This document shows, piece by piece, positions 34,801-42,633 of a stretch of DNA of 64,000 bases; positions within the stretch are counted from its first letter, which is position 1; each line of letters starts with the position of its first letter. The stretch comes from UBA6168 sp039819485. GTDB taxonomy: Bacteria > Bacteroidota > Bacteroidia > Chitinophagales > Saprospiraceae. Location: NCBI GenBank assembly GCA_039819485.1, contig JBCBRY010000025.1, forward strand, positions 22,045 to 86,044. The letters are read 5' to 3'. The notes below the pieces were generated by a model that worked only from the letters and a program-made list of their open reading frames with translations, searched no databases and was not told where the DNA came from. The position numbers and the translations under genes are program-made.

Positions 34801-36890
34801 CCGGAGCAGAAGATGGAACAGCAACTGCAAGCCCAACTGGTGGTACCGGCCCTTATTCCTATGAGTGGTCAAATGGCGAAACCACCGCTACTATTACCGG
34901 CCTCCCTTCCGCTAACTATACCGTAACAGTCACCGACGCCAATGGATGTATCTCTCAACAAACGGTGCCGGTTGCACCGTTTGGATGCTCCGCAGTTGCT
35001 TCCATTTCAGCCAGCAACATTTCTTGTTTCGGAGAAAATGATGGACAGGCCACCGTCACACTGCCCAATGGCCTTCCTCCTTTCACTTACGATTGGTCAA
35101 ATGGTGAAACTACCGCTACCGTCACGAACTTAGCTCCCGGTACTTACACAGTGGAAGTCATTGATGCTGTGAACTGTCCGAGCATTGCAGAAGTCACCAT
35201 TGTTGAGCCAGTCGTACTCGAAGCAAATGCTGCTGTTCTTTCAAATGCTGATTGTGGTGCAGCCAACGGTAGTGCCACCGTTGAGGCAACCGGCGGCTCG
35301 GGCAACCATACCTACGAATGGTCAAACGGTGAAACGACCCAGACCATCTCCGGTTTGGAAGGAGGCATCTATACCGTTTCTGTCACAGACGAAAACAATT
35401 GCCTGGCAACCATGGAAATTGAAATAACCGTGGACGACAACGAAAGCCCAACCGTCGTGACACAAGACATTACTGTCGAAATAGGTAACAACGGAACTGC
35501 CGACATCCAGCCGGAAGATATTAACAACGGCAGCTCTGACAATTGCGCCATTGCCAGCATGACAGTCGATGTTTCATCTTTTGGTTGTGACAACCTCGGA
35601 CAACAAGAAGTAACCTTGACAGTAGTGGACGAAGCAGGCAACAGCAGCTCTGGCAGTGCCGTCGTAACCGTAATGGATATGACCGCTCCTGAAATTTCAG
35701 TGCAAAATATCACTATCTCCCTGGACGAAAACGGCCAGGCAATGATAACTCCTGATATGCTAGATGATGGAAGTTTCGATAATTGCGGCATTGCGGCCAT
35801 GAGTATTGACATGAACTCCTTCTCTTGCGATGACATCGGTTCAAATGCAGTCGTCCTGACAGTGGAAGACGATGCAGGTAACTCATCTTCAGGTACTGCT
35901 GTTGTGAACGTAGTGGACGATATGGCACCATTAACTGACTGTCCTGACAATATGGTTTTACCATACTGTGATCCTGTCGGAGAATACTCCGTCTCCGCTA
36001 CTGACAACTGTTCTGATGACCTGATTTACCAATGGCCTGCCGACTACCCAAGTGGCAGCACCTTCCCTAATGGTGAAACCGAGTTGGAAGTCATCGTTTC
36101 AGATGGCAACGGTAATTCCACAACCTGTAATTTCATCGTACAGGTACCGGAAGCGATGGCCATTGAAGGTGATATTCTTAACGTTTCTTGCTTTGGCGAA
36201 TCTGACGGAAGCATCACAGCATTACCGACTGGTGGAGCAATGGGTTACACTTACGAGTGGAACAACGGAGCCAATACCGCTACAATCAACGACCTTCCAC
36301 CAGGCGATTACAATGTCATCGTTACCGACGAAGCCGGCTGTTCCGAAACACAATCTTATGTCGTTGACGAACCCGCTGAATTGTCTACTGACGTTGTAAG
36401 CCTGACCAACGAAACCTTGAACAATCAAGATGGAGCCATTGACATTACACCAATTGGTGGTGTGGCGCCATACACTTTTGAATGGACGGATGAAAATGGC
36501 AACTTCGTCTCCGATGAAGAAGATATTGAGGGCCTCTCCGCCGGAAATTACAGTGTTGAAATAGAAGATGCCAATGGTTGTACTTCGGTCCACGACTTCA
36601 CCATCCAGTCCATCGTGAGTGTGATTGATTATGAAATGGCAAGAAAAATCAAACTTTATCCGAACCCAACAACTGGCCTCGTAACCATGGAATTGGAAGA
36701 CATCAATGCTCCAGTGGCAGACATTATGGTATTTGATGTAACGGGTAAAATGGCCCTTAGCCAACCACAAGCAGCGATTGCCACCGGACAGTATCAGTTT
36801 GATATGTCAGAATCGGCAAGCGGTGTTTATATCGTCAGAATTTTGATTGAAAATAGTGTTGTAACAAAACGATTGATGGTCGGCCATTAA
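31890..36890 (+). CDS. Giant T9SS surface protein: thioredoxin-fold domain plus SprB-type repeats
   Basis: A secreted protein of 1666 residues. Signal peptide (FLLTIIISFFGCMAFLCA); a TlpA-like redoxin domain (about 23-165) with an intact Cys63-x-x-Cys66 (SATWCGPCWSYH); then a long repeat region. It holds about nine SprB-type units (TYEWSNGETT, LAPGNYTV, VTDANGC), about six Ig/PKD-like units (LWTTNDGNIVSG, EEGTYTLTVTN), two HYR-like units (ITVEIGNNGTADIQPEDI) and a PCDxVGEY-like segment. It ends in a T9SS sorting domain (IKLYPNPTTGLVTMELED, SGVYIVRI, ending KRLMVGH). SprB is the gliding adhesin of flavobacteria. An active CxxC fold on an adhesin is unusual. Single transcription unit ending in a terminator. 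Confidence 0.9.
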   Translation: MKRFLLTIIISFFGCMAFLCAQLPSGSTAPDFTETDINGITHNLYSILDGEQVVFLDFSATWCGPCWSYHNTNAFKDVVSNHGQHVQAFMIEGDANTNVACLYGPSGCNNSTYGNWVAGTNYPIIDASNLPGPYAVNYYPTIYGVCPDKKIYEVGQVGANALWAFAQGCSAPSMEVLMQTNVDCYGGSNGAISLQIEGGISPITYEWSNGETTENISNLAAGFYTVTATGSLGGTNILGPIQIMEPSAPVESSPAAVLAAGCGFGGSIELSTSGGTPGYDWNWNTGQQGPAVFNLPPGSYSVTTTDLNGCEHILSDIIIDPPSTPTAAASAPSNLDCETFSIFLDGTGSTIGPDIEYQWLTSDGNIVSGANTLNNCLIDAAGTYELFVTNVVSSCLETAAVTVIADVEAPEVEASAPNELDCTTASVILSGIGSAVGSDIEYLWTTNDGNIVSGATTLTPTVDEEGTYTLTVTNNANGCASDESTTLEANTTPPNASATGGELNCVASSVEIQANSTTPGATYSWEGPNGFNSTEQNPEVEVAGTYTLTVTDPDNGCTETVTATVSSNTTPPNAEADGGTITCANANISLSGNSTTSGVTYNWSGPNGFSSNEQNPSVSETGTYTLTVTGPNGCIETDIANVNQDITGPTADAGDNAALNCNASSVILNGSGSSSGSQYSYAWSTTNGNIVSGANTLTPTVDEAGDYTLLVTNNDNGCESTDAAVVSNTPGVEASISAQTNVDCAGGSNGSATALGSGGNGTLTYEWSNGASSQTVNGLGAGTYTVVVTDEDDCTATESVTITEPADLVVSASATAQTAPNVNDGTASATPSGGTGNYSYEWSNGETTAMITGLAPGNYTVIVTDANGCTESQTVTVNAFGCAVTATITGEDVSCLGEEDGTASITLNNAAPPNIYEWSNGETTQSISGLAPGNYSVTATDENGCEIVSSVEIGEPLELNTNATSTGVTSAGAEDGTATASPTGGTGPYSYEWSNGETTATITGLPSANYTVTVTDANGCISQQTVPVAPFGCSAVASISASNISCFGENDGQATVTLPNGLPPFTYDWSNGETTATVTNLAPGTYTVEVIDAVNCPSIAEVTIVEPVVLEANAAVLSNADCGAANGSATVEATGGSGNHTYEWSNGETTQTISGLEGGIYTVSVTDENNCLATMEIEITVDDNESPTVVTQDITVEIGNNGTADIQPEDINNGSSDNCAIASMTVDVSSFGCDNLGQQEVTLTVVDEAGNSSSGSAVVTVMDMTAPEISVQNITISLDENGQAMITPDMLDDGSFDNCGIAAMSIDMNSFSCDDIGSNAVVLTVEDDAGNSSSGTAVVNVVDDMAPLTDCPDNMVLPYCDPVGEYSVSATDNCSDDLIYQWPADYPSGSTFPNGETELEVIVSDGNGNSTTCNFIVQVPEAMAIEGDILNVSCFGESDGSITALPTGGAMGYTYEWNNGANTATINDLPPGDYNVIVTDEAGCSETQSYVVDEPAELSTDVVSLTNETLNNQDGAIDITPIGGVAPYTFEWTDENGNFVSDEEDIEGLSAGNYSVEIEDANGCTSVHDFTIQSIVSVIDYEMARKIKLYPNPTTGLVTMELEDINAPVADIMVFDVTGKMALSQPQAAIATGQYQFDMSESASGVYIVRILIENSVVTKRLMVGH

Positions 36891-36913
36891 TTCGTATTTA
36901 ATTATTGACAAAT

Positions 36914-36956
36914 AAAAAAACGGGCAATTCCAATAAATGGAATTGTCCGTTTTTTT
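36914..36956 (+). terminator. Terminator after the giant SprB-repeat gene
   Basis: The stem cgggcaattcca/tggaattgtccg (one G-T pair), flanked by an A run and a T run of at least seven, has a 5-base loop. It begins 23 bases after the stop. The gap up to 37214 also contains the second dispersed repeat. Confidence 0.85.
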
Positions 36957-37075
36957 TGCACTCTTTATGAAAAATTCCGAGGACATAAACCCTCGTTAAC
37001 CGGAATTAAATAGTCAATTCATTAAAAACAAATCCCAAATTATGGCCATAAAATATTCTCTTCCAATCCTAAAAT

Positions 37076-37200
37076 AAGCAGGTGGTCAAAAAAAATGACA
37101 CTTTTACTTTGCCTGAAAAGACTTTTAAGACTTGGAAATCAAACATTTGCCAAAATAAAAGTGTCATTTTAAGCGCTCTTTATTTTTGTCCAAGCACTTA
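37076..37200. repeat. Dispersed 125-bp stem-loop repeat, copy 2
   Basis: Matches 21088-21213 throughout. The inner stem atgacacttttа-type arms pair perfectly over 12 bases (atgacacttttа side at about 37096, complement at about 37159), with an imperfect outer stem formed by the two ends (taagcaggtggtc and gtccaagcactta). It again lies between converging genes, just after the 3' end of the aminotransferase gene. Confidence 0.8.
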
Positions 37201-37213
37201 TAGCTCCAAATAA

Positions 37214-38359
37214 TTATTTTATTTTTTTCAACAGTTCTCCTGCTTTTTTCAACGTCTCATCGGTTTTTGCAAAACATAGACGAATGACCTTCGCGTCTTT
37301 TTTATTTGAATTAAAAACTGAGACCGGAATGGCCGCTACCCCATATTCTGTGGTCATACGCTTGGCAAACTCCACATCGGGTTCGTCAGTAATATTGGAA
37401 TAATCAAACAGTTGAAAATAAGTCCCTTTGCTATCGAGTGGTCTAAATCCGGAGCCGGACATAGCAGCCAATAAACAATCCCGCTTTTTTTCAAAAAATT
37501 CATTCAATTGTAAATATTCATGTTCGTCTTGAAAAAACTCAGCAATGGCATGTTGTACTGGTGTATTGACCGAAAAATTACAGAACTGATGCACCTTCCT
37601 AAATTCTTTGCTCAGCCGGGGCGGCGCCACACAAACACCAATTTTCCATCCTGTGGTATGCAATGTTTTTCCCAATGAAAAAACGGATAACCCGCGGCTG
37701 TATATTTCCGAATAATTTAATAGACTTAAATGTTTTTCTCCATCAAAAACGATATGCTCGTAAGCTTCGTCGCACAATACCAATATATCCCGGTCTAAAG
37801 CAATATATTTTAAATTAGCCCAATCCTCTTCATTAAATATTTTTCCGGTCGGGTTGTGCGGTGTATTTACGACAATCATCCGCGTCTTCCAGGTAATTAA
37901 CCGCTCCAGCATTTTCCAGTTCACTTTGTACTCAGGTGCTTCCATTTGATAAGTGACGGGGATACCTCCATTTATTTCCACTGCTGGCCGGTAACTGTCA
38001 TACGCAGGTTCAATTAAAATAACTTCATCGTCGGGTTTGACAAAAGCGGAGATGGCGCAATACAGGGCCTGCGTTGCACCGGCGGTAATGGTAATTTCCG
38101 AGTCGGGGTCAATTTCCGCTCCATATAATTTTTTAAATTTTTCCGACAAACGATTTCGCAAGGCAGGCACTCCCGGCATCGGAGCATATTGGTTATATCC
38201 CTCCCGGATATATTTTGCTACCAATTTTTTTAATTGATCCGAACAGTCAAAATTCGGGAAGCCCTGTGATAAATTAATAGCCTGGTGTTCATTGGCAAGC
38301 GCCGACATGACCGAGAAAATAGTAGTGCCGACATGGGGCAGTTTGGATGTGATTAACAT
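37214..38359 (-). CDS. PLP-dependent aminotransferase, methionine/kynurenine transaminase type
   Basis: A fold-type I aminotransferase of 381 residues. Landmarks: QGFPNFD near the N terminus, NQYAPMPGVPALRNR, the cofactor loop ITAGATQALYCAI, NTPHNPTGKIF, DEAYEHIVFD, and the Schiff-base lysine Lys231 (SLGKTLHTTGWKIG). The pattern fits the YbdL/kynurenine aminotransferase-like branch, which uses methionine, glutamine or aromatic substrates; the exact substrate cannot be fixed. It is followed by a phosphodiesterase gene on the same strand after a hairpin-containing spacer of 67 bases. Confidence 0.88.
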   Translation of the reverse strand: MLITSKLPHVGTTIFSVMSALANEHQAINLSQGFPNFDCSDQLKKLVAKYIREGYNQYAPMPGVPALRNRLSEKFKKLYGAEIDPDSEITITAGATQALYCAISAFVKPDDEVILIEPAYDSYRPAVEINGGIPVTYQMEAPEYKVNWKMLERLITWKTRMIVVNTPHNPTGKIFNEEDWANLKYIALDRDILVLCDEAYEHIVFDGEKHLSLLNYSEIYSRGLSVFSLGKTLHTTGWKIGVCVAPPRLSKEFRKVHQFCNFSVNTPVQHAIAEFFQDEHEYLQLNEFFEKKRDCLLAAMSGSGFRPLDSKGTYFQLFDYSNITDEPDVEFAKRMTTEYGVAAIPVSVFNSNKKDAKVIRLCFAKTDETLKKAGELLKKIK

Positions 38360-38371
38360 GTGCTGGTTAGG

Positions 38372-38425
38372 GGTTTTTGGTTTTTGGTTCGTGGTAAATT
38401 AACCAGCAACCAAAAACCAAAAACC
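38372..38425. repeat. Perfect 18-bp inverted repeat made of ggttttt words
   Basis: The left arm at 38372-38389 is two and a half copies of ggttttt; the right arm at 38408-38425 is its exact complement. It fills the spacer between two same-strand genes and abuts the stop codon of the upstream-coordinate gene at 38427. Confidence 0.85.
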
Positions 38426-38426
38426 A

Positions 38427-39173
38427 TTATAATTTATTCCCGTCCTGATAAACAACGGTACTTTCCACGACGCCATCTTTCCGTAAAACAATTTCCCGAC
38501 AGGCGATCCGGTAATGATCGACTTTAAAACCGAGGGCATGGCTGTCAATCTGAAAATAGGTGGATGGGGTAATATGAACCGTGAGGTTGCGGGTACACAG
38601 CGTTTTATCCACGTGGTAGTGCCCGCAAAAAATGGTCAAATGATGCGGAAAGTTAAAAAGAATTGGCTGAACCTCGTGCATGTTGCGCAGGGCATGCTTG
38701 TTGTCCATAAAGGGCACACCCCCCGCCACCGGCGGATGGTGCATGAAAATTACTGCATCCTGTTTTATTTTATTTAATTCAAATTCCAGCCACTCCAGCT
38801 GTGCCTTGGATATCTCTCCTACTGAAGTTTCCAAAAATAAAACAGGATATCCTCCCAGCTCCCTTTTGTAAAACAGTTCATTACCGGCCAATAGATGGTC
38901 AATATGGAAAGCCTTGGCCAGCATGGGCGACAGATCATGGTTACCACCTATGGCCGTGTAAGGTATGCCCAAAAAATCGAGGTGCGAACGCACCCACTGA
39001 TAAATGCGTTCATTGCCCGTATTGAAGCAAAGGTCGCCGGTCAGTACGATCAGGTCAGGTGATAATTCACGAACAGTAGTTAAAATATGCTGGAAATTTT
39101 GCCGTACATCAACGCCATGTGAATCTTCCCCTTCGTCGGTGATGTGGAGGTCGGTAATTTGTATTATTTTCAT
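38427..39173 (-). CDS. Metallophosphoesterase, CpdA-like
   Basis: A calcineurin-like phosphoesterase of 248 residues that may hydrolyse cyclic nucleotides or other phosphodiesters. All metal motifs are present in order: IQITDLHI, VLTGDLCFNTGN, IGGNHDLSP, FMHHPPVAGG and FCGHYHVD. Length and motif spacing resemble 3',5'-cAMP phosphodiesterase CpdA. No signal peptide, so cytoplasmic. The cyclic-nucleotide-binding protein encoded at 13877 gives the genome a possible use for such an enzyme, but no direct link is visible. Confidence 0.85.
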   Translation of the reverse strand: MKIIQITDLHITDEGEDSHGVDVRQNFQHILTTVRELSPDLIVLTGDLCFNTGNERIYQWVRSHLDFLGIPYTAIGGNHDLSPMLAKAFHIDHLLAGNELFYKRELGGYPVLFLETSVGEISKAQLEWLEFELNKIKQDAVIFMHHPPVAGGVPFMDNKHALRNMHEVQPILFNFPHHLTIFCGHYHVDKTLCTRNLTVHITPSTYFQIDSHALGFKVDHYRIACREIVLRKDGVVESTVVYQDGNKL

Positions 39174-39332
39174 TTACAAAAGCGGACGGCAGATGGTGGA
39201 TGGCAGACGGTTTTTTATGATGCCCACCACCTATCTCTCCATCTCATTTAAGTTTCTGTGTTTTATTGATACCTTATTATAAAACGATGACGTTGCCTAA
39301 ACGCCCTAATTTCTAAATATGTACATTCGCCG

Positions 39333-39362
39333 TTGAATATTTTAATGACAATTATCACTTTG
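39333..39362 (+). promoter_or_regulatory. Probable promoter in the divergent gap before 39497
   Basis: TTG at 39333-39335, 19 bases, then TCACTTTG at 39355-39362, one mismatch to TAnnTTTG. Transcription from here would place the ctctg-family inverted repeat in the leader of the gene at 39497. The preceding part of the gap (39174-39300) contains repeated ggatggcag-type words and a partial complement, no gene. Confidence 0.45.
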
Positions 39363-39374
39363 ACTATAAACAGT

Positions 39375-39479
39375 CTCTCTGTCTAAGCTCTGTTTTCTTC
39401 TCCGTTCAAGCTCCGTGTTAATAGTTCTTTTTTGTTACGCAGAGTTGAAACGGAAAAGAAAACAGAGTTGAAACGGAGA
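39375..39479. repeat. Word-type inverted repeat, ctctg family, copy 2
   Basis: The left arm (about 39375-39421) consists of ctctgt/ctccgt words; the right arm (about 39435-39479) of acagag/acggag words. The left arm and the reverse complement of the right align over about 45 positions with few differences. The genes on both sides point away from it, so it is not a terminator for either. Confidence 0.8.
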
Positions 39480-39496
39480 TTTTTTTTACTGTCTCC

Positions 39497-40177
39497 ATGA
39501 ATCTGAAGAAACTCAACGAGGCGATCGGCCAGTATAAACATTTCCTCCGGACCCACCCACGGCATGATCCCCATTGGAAATGGGAATCGCAGCGCATTTT
39601 CCAGGACAACTGGAATCTCGAAACGGGCGATCTGGCCGGGATGTTTGACAGCAGCCTGCAAAACTCACAGACGCGTCGCCTCTGGAACAGGGAAAATTAT
39701 GCGCCAAAAAAAATGATGCTCAAGTTCATCGAAACGAGCGAAGATTACGTAAGGTTTTCTTTTCAGGACTTATTTAATGAAGAAAAAGACATCGAAGGAC
39801 GGGTAGACCGCTTTGTCTTTTATTGCGACGAATTATTGAAAAGCTATAAAGACGCCAAACCGCTCACCATCGAGAACCGGCATTTCCACGACGATAACTA
39901 TGGTATGATTTCCATTTATCTCGCCTTCCGTTTTCCGAATATTTATACACCTTATAGTTTCGACAATTTCAAACGCTTAATGCAGCGCCTCGGCAGTCTC
40001 GACGTACCGAAAATAAATGACGTATCGCGCTATTTTAAAGTGATGCGGACGATATTTAATTTTATTAAAAAGGATGAGGAGATTTTGGAAATTCATCGGT
40101 CGAGTCTAGAGGAGGGAAAACATTTTATGGGGGAGACACTGCTGGTGGTGGAGGATTTTTGTGGGTGGGTTAAATAA
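39497..40177 (+). CDS. Conserved hypothetical protein, possibly related to McrB-type N-terminal regions
   Basis: A soluble 226-residue helical protein (HPRHDPHWKWESQRIFQDNW, NSQTRRLWNRENYAPKKMM, IEGRVDRFVFYCDELL, YGMISIYLAFRFPNIY). These segments remind me of the specificity region that precedes the AAA+ GTPase domain in McrB-like restriction proteins of Bacteroidota, but no Walker motifs exist here and no McrC-like gene follows. It is therefore a stand-alone protein or a remnant. The start at 39497 is the only sensible ATG. A hairpin follows the stop. Confidence 0.6.
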   Translation: MNLKKLNEAIGQYKHFLRTHPRHDPHWKWESQRIFQDNWNLETGDLAGMFDSSLQNSQTRRLWNRENYAPKKMMLKFIETSEDYVRFSFQDLFNEEKDIEGRVDRFVFYCDELLKSYKDAKPLTIENRHFHDDNYGMISIYLAFRFPNIYTPYSFDNFKRLMQRLGSLDVPKINDVSRYFKVMRTIFNFIKKDEEILEIHRSSLEEGKHFMGETLLVVEDFCGWVK

Positions 40178-40189
40178 ATGAGCGGAAAC

Positions 40190-40222
40190 GTTTCAAGTTA
40201 CGCTAGCGCTAAACTTGAAAAC
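40190..40222 (+). terminator. Hairpin after the gene at 39497
   Basis: The arms gtttcaagtt and aacttgaaaac (one extra A) surround the small palindrome cgctagcg. No T run follows, so termination is uncertain. A tgagcgg word just before the hairpin recurs at 42580 and 52388. Confidence 0.5.
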
Positions 40223-40308
40223 AGGTTGTCTTGTCCTAAAATAAGTTTACACCATTATTAATTAATTCAAGTCGCGATTAAATAGATTTATCGAGAGTGA
40301 AAGCAAAA

Positions 40309-40521
40309 ATGAATAAGACGACTTTCAATAAATTGCTTGGAATTGAAAACTCCGAATATAAATTTGAAGCGCACAATGATTTTGGTTTTATCCACTATTT
40401 AATGGGAAAAGAATATATCCTAAATAATAATTATTTGATTTTAGAAGAAGTTTGGTTTTGGGGATTTTTCAATCAAAGAATTGAACATAAAATATACACC
40501 AAAGTATTCATCTCCTCATAA
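40309..40521 (+). CDS. Doubtful small ORF (70 aa)
   Basis: An AT-rich open frame beginning MNKTTFNKLLGIEN and ending YTKVFISS, aromatic-rich in the middle (LEEVWFWGFFNQ). No family recognised. It could be a small real gene or the remains of one; the following 210 bases (40522-40733) carry another weak frame and a tcccaaa/tttggga hairpin but nothing I can support as a gene. Confidence 0.3.
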   Translation: MNKTTFNKLLGIENSEYKFEAHNDFGFIHYLMGKEYILNNNYLILEEVWFWGFFNQRIEHKIYTKVFISS

Positions 40522-40733
40522 GAATTTCTTTAAGAAATTTGTAAGCCTTCTAAAGAATTCAGAAAATTATTTAAATGAATCACCTGTTTTATATTGGAAG
40601 TTGTTTGAAAAATGCTTGTCCCAAACTTGCTTTGGGAAATCAAAAACGCTTGCTAAAAAAAATTCGCTCCGCTCAAATAGTTTTTTAGCAGGTTACCCGC
40701 CAGAACGAGTACAAAAAATTCTTTGAAGAAATT

Positions 40734-41306
40734 TTACTCCAACACCCCTTCCCTCTTCTTCTTATAATAATTCACGCCTGCACCGTAGACCCAACCGATG
40801 GTGCCGCGTTTCGTTTTCACTTTGATATAAGGCTCTTCCGCTATTTCCTTTCCGAGGCTCACCGTATAAAGCGAATCCGTTACTTCATCCATGAAATAAA
40901 CTTCCGAAAAAAGCGGCAACTCGCCCAGCACCTTGCTTTTCAGGCCTGGTCCAGAGCGGATTTTCAATTTATCAATTGTGATATACAATTTGCTGGCGGC
41001 AGGTGTAGCAGAAGCACCTTGTTTACTGGCCACTGTTTGGGCAGCCACAGCCTGTTTGGCGGAATCGGCCTTGGCCGCCGCTGCCATTTCCTGTTGCTTT
41101 TTGGCGAGGGCTTCGGCCAAAACATCAGCGGGGGCTTCCTCTTTTATTTCTTCTTTTTTTGCCAGACTGTCAGCAACTGCCGCTGCTTTCGCTTCTTCTT
41201 GTAATTTGACTTTTGTTTCTTTGCATCTGGAACCGGCCCAGAGAAGGAAAACCAATAATAACACTCCGGCAACGAGGATTTCCATTCTTGATAATAATCC
41301 ATTCAT
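40734..41306 (-). CDS. SH3-domain protein with membrane anchor and Ala/Lys-rich linker
   Basis: A 190-residue protein with one N-terminal hydrophobic helix (MEILVAGVLLLVFLLWAG), a low-complexity Ala/Lys/Glu/Gln linker (about 35-100) and a C-terminal bacterial SH3 domain (about 105-185: IDKLKIRSGPGLKSKVLGEL, GTIGWVYGAGV). The helix is followed by Cys28, but no lipobox is convincing, so it is probably an anchored periplasmic protein. SH3b domains often bind cell-wall peptides. It is divergent from dprA across a gap with repeated agcta words. Confidence 0.75.
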   Translation of the reverse strand: MNGLLSRMEILVAGVLLLVFLLWAGSRCKETKVKLQEEAKAAAVADSLAKKEEIKEEAPADVLAEALAKKQQEMAAAAKADSAKQAVAAQTVASKQGASATPAASKLYITIDKLKIRSGPGLKSKVLGELPLFSEVYFMDEVTDSLYTVSLGKEIAEEPYIKVKTKRGTIGWVYGAGVNYYKKKREGVLE

Positions 41307-41424
41307 TTCAGTAAGTTTTTCAGCTGTTAGCTATGAGCTATTATGAGCGATTAGTACTGAGTGAGCTTGTAAAAAGCTAACTGTTAAAAGCTTGCAGCTA
41401 ACCGCTATCACTAAAAGCAAATTT

Positions 41425-42528
41425 ATGAAAGACCTTTTGTACAAGGTAGCCTTGACGAAGATACCCCTCGTGGGAGCGGTAACGGCCAAAAACCTTGTCA
41501 GTTACTGTGGTGGTGCAAGGGAAGTGTTTACTGCGAGAAAAAAAGAGCTGTTGCGGATACCCGGTATCGGGCGGCAGACCGCTTCGAACATCATCAACCA
41601 AACGGTTTTGGCAGAGGCAGAATTAGAGGTGGAATATTTGGAAAAAGAAAACATTACCCCTCTTTTTTACCTCGACAATGATTATCCACAACGGCTGAAG
41701 CATTATGCGGACGCGCCGGTACTTTTATTTTACAAAGGTTCGGCCAATCTCAATTATCAACGCACCATCGGCATAGTCGGCACCCGCAAACCTACACCGC
41801 AGGGCATTTCAATTTGTGAAAAACTGGTTGCGGAATTGGCTCCTTATGCACCCGTTATCATCAGCGGCCTGGCCTATGGCATCGACATCTCAGCACACCA
41901 AACCAGTTTGGAACAGGGCCTCGAAACAATAGCCGTTTTGGGACATGGTTTAAAAAGAATCTATCCTGCACAACATAAAAAAACCGCTTTCCAGATGATC
42001 GAACAAGGTGGCCTGCTTACGGAGTTTGCCAGCGATGTAGAACCCGAACGAGAAAACTTTCCCATGCGCAACCGAATCGTGGCCGGCCTCTGCGACGCGG
42101 TGGTCGTTGTGGAAACTGCCAAAAGGGGCGGCTCCATTATTACTGCCCAACTGGCCAACGGCTACAACAAGGATGTATTTGCTTTTCCCGGCAGGGTGAA
42201 AGATAAAAACTCGCAGGGCTGCCATTACCTCATCAAAAGCAACCTCGCCCAGCTGACAGAAGGTATTGGTGACATTGTACCGGTGTTGGGTTGGGACAAA
42301 AAAGAAGGCACTGAAAAAGACAGGACTAAACAACAGGCACTCTTTTATGCCCTCACCGCCCAGGAAAAATCGGTCGTAGATACCATCCAATCGGAAGAAG
42401 AAATCGGCATTGACCAATTAAGTTTTAAAATAAACATTCGTCACAGTGAATTGGCGTCTCTCTTGCTCAACCTAGAATTTCAGGGCATCGTCCGCTCGTT
42501 GCCGGGAAAAAGATATGTACTCACTTAA
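41425..42528 (+). CDS. dprA: DNA-processing protein DprA
   Basis: Loads RecA on incoming single-stranded DNA in natural transformation. The 367-residue product has an N-terminal helix-hairpin-helix region (LLRIPGIGRQTASNI), the Rossmann-like DprA core (IGIVGTRKPTPQGI, VISGLAYGIDISAH, VLGHGLKRIYP, PERENFPMRNRIVAGL, TAKRGGSIITAQLA, FAFPG) and a C-terminal winged-helix part (about 300-367). The ATG at 41425 fits the family N terminus; the open frame begins at 41392. The preceding gap (about 41317-41405) contains an imperfect inverted repeat of agcta/tagct words. Confidence 0.95.
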   Translation: MKDLLYKVALTKIPLVGAVTAKNLVSYCGGAREVFTARKKELLRIPGIGRQTASNIINQTVLAEAELEVEYLEKENITPLFYLDNDYPQRLKHYADAPVLLFYKGSANLNYQRTIGIVGTRKPTPQGISICEKLVAELAPYAPVIISGLAYGIDISAHQTSLEQGLETIAVLGHGLKRIYPAQHKKTAFQMIEQGGLLTEFASDVEPERENFPMRNRIVAGLCDAVVVVETAKRGGSIITAQLANGYNKDVFAFPGRVKDKNSQGCHYLIKSNLAQLTEGIGDIVPVLGWDKKEGTEKDRTKQQALFYALTAQEKSVVDTIQSEEEIGIDQLSFKINIRHSELASLLLNLEFQGIVRSLPGKRYVLT

Positions 42529-42558
42529 TATGGATTTGATACCTTTGAGTAGTGAATG

Positions 42559-42617
42559 AATTAAAATTGAAATAAAGATGAGCGGTGACACCGCTCATCT
42601 TTATTTCAATTTTAATT
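42559..42617. repeat. Perfect 59-bp palindrome between dprA and the phosphatase gene
   Basis: Arms of 29 bases (42559-42587 and 42589-42617) are exact complements around a single central A. The centre reads gatgagcggtgacaccgctc and the outer parts are AT-rich. It lies between two same-strand genes, ending 16 bases before the next ATG, so the leader of the phosphatase mRNA would contain part or all of it unless it terminates the dprA transcript. Confidence 0.95.
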
Positions 42618-42633
42618 TTCATTTTGCCTGAAT

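Noticed and set aside
40481..40726. ORF of 81 residues after the doubtful small gene
   Set aside because: It overlaps the previous frame, is Lys/Ser/Phe-rich low-complexity sequence and shows no start context or family resemblance.
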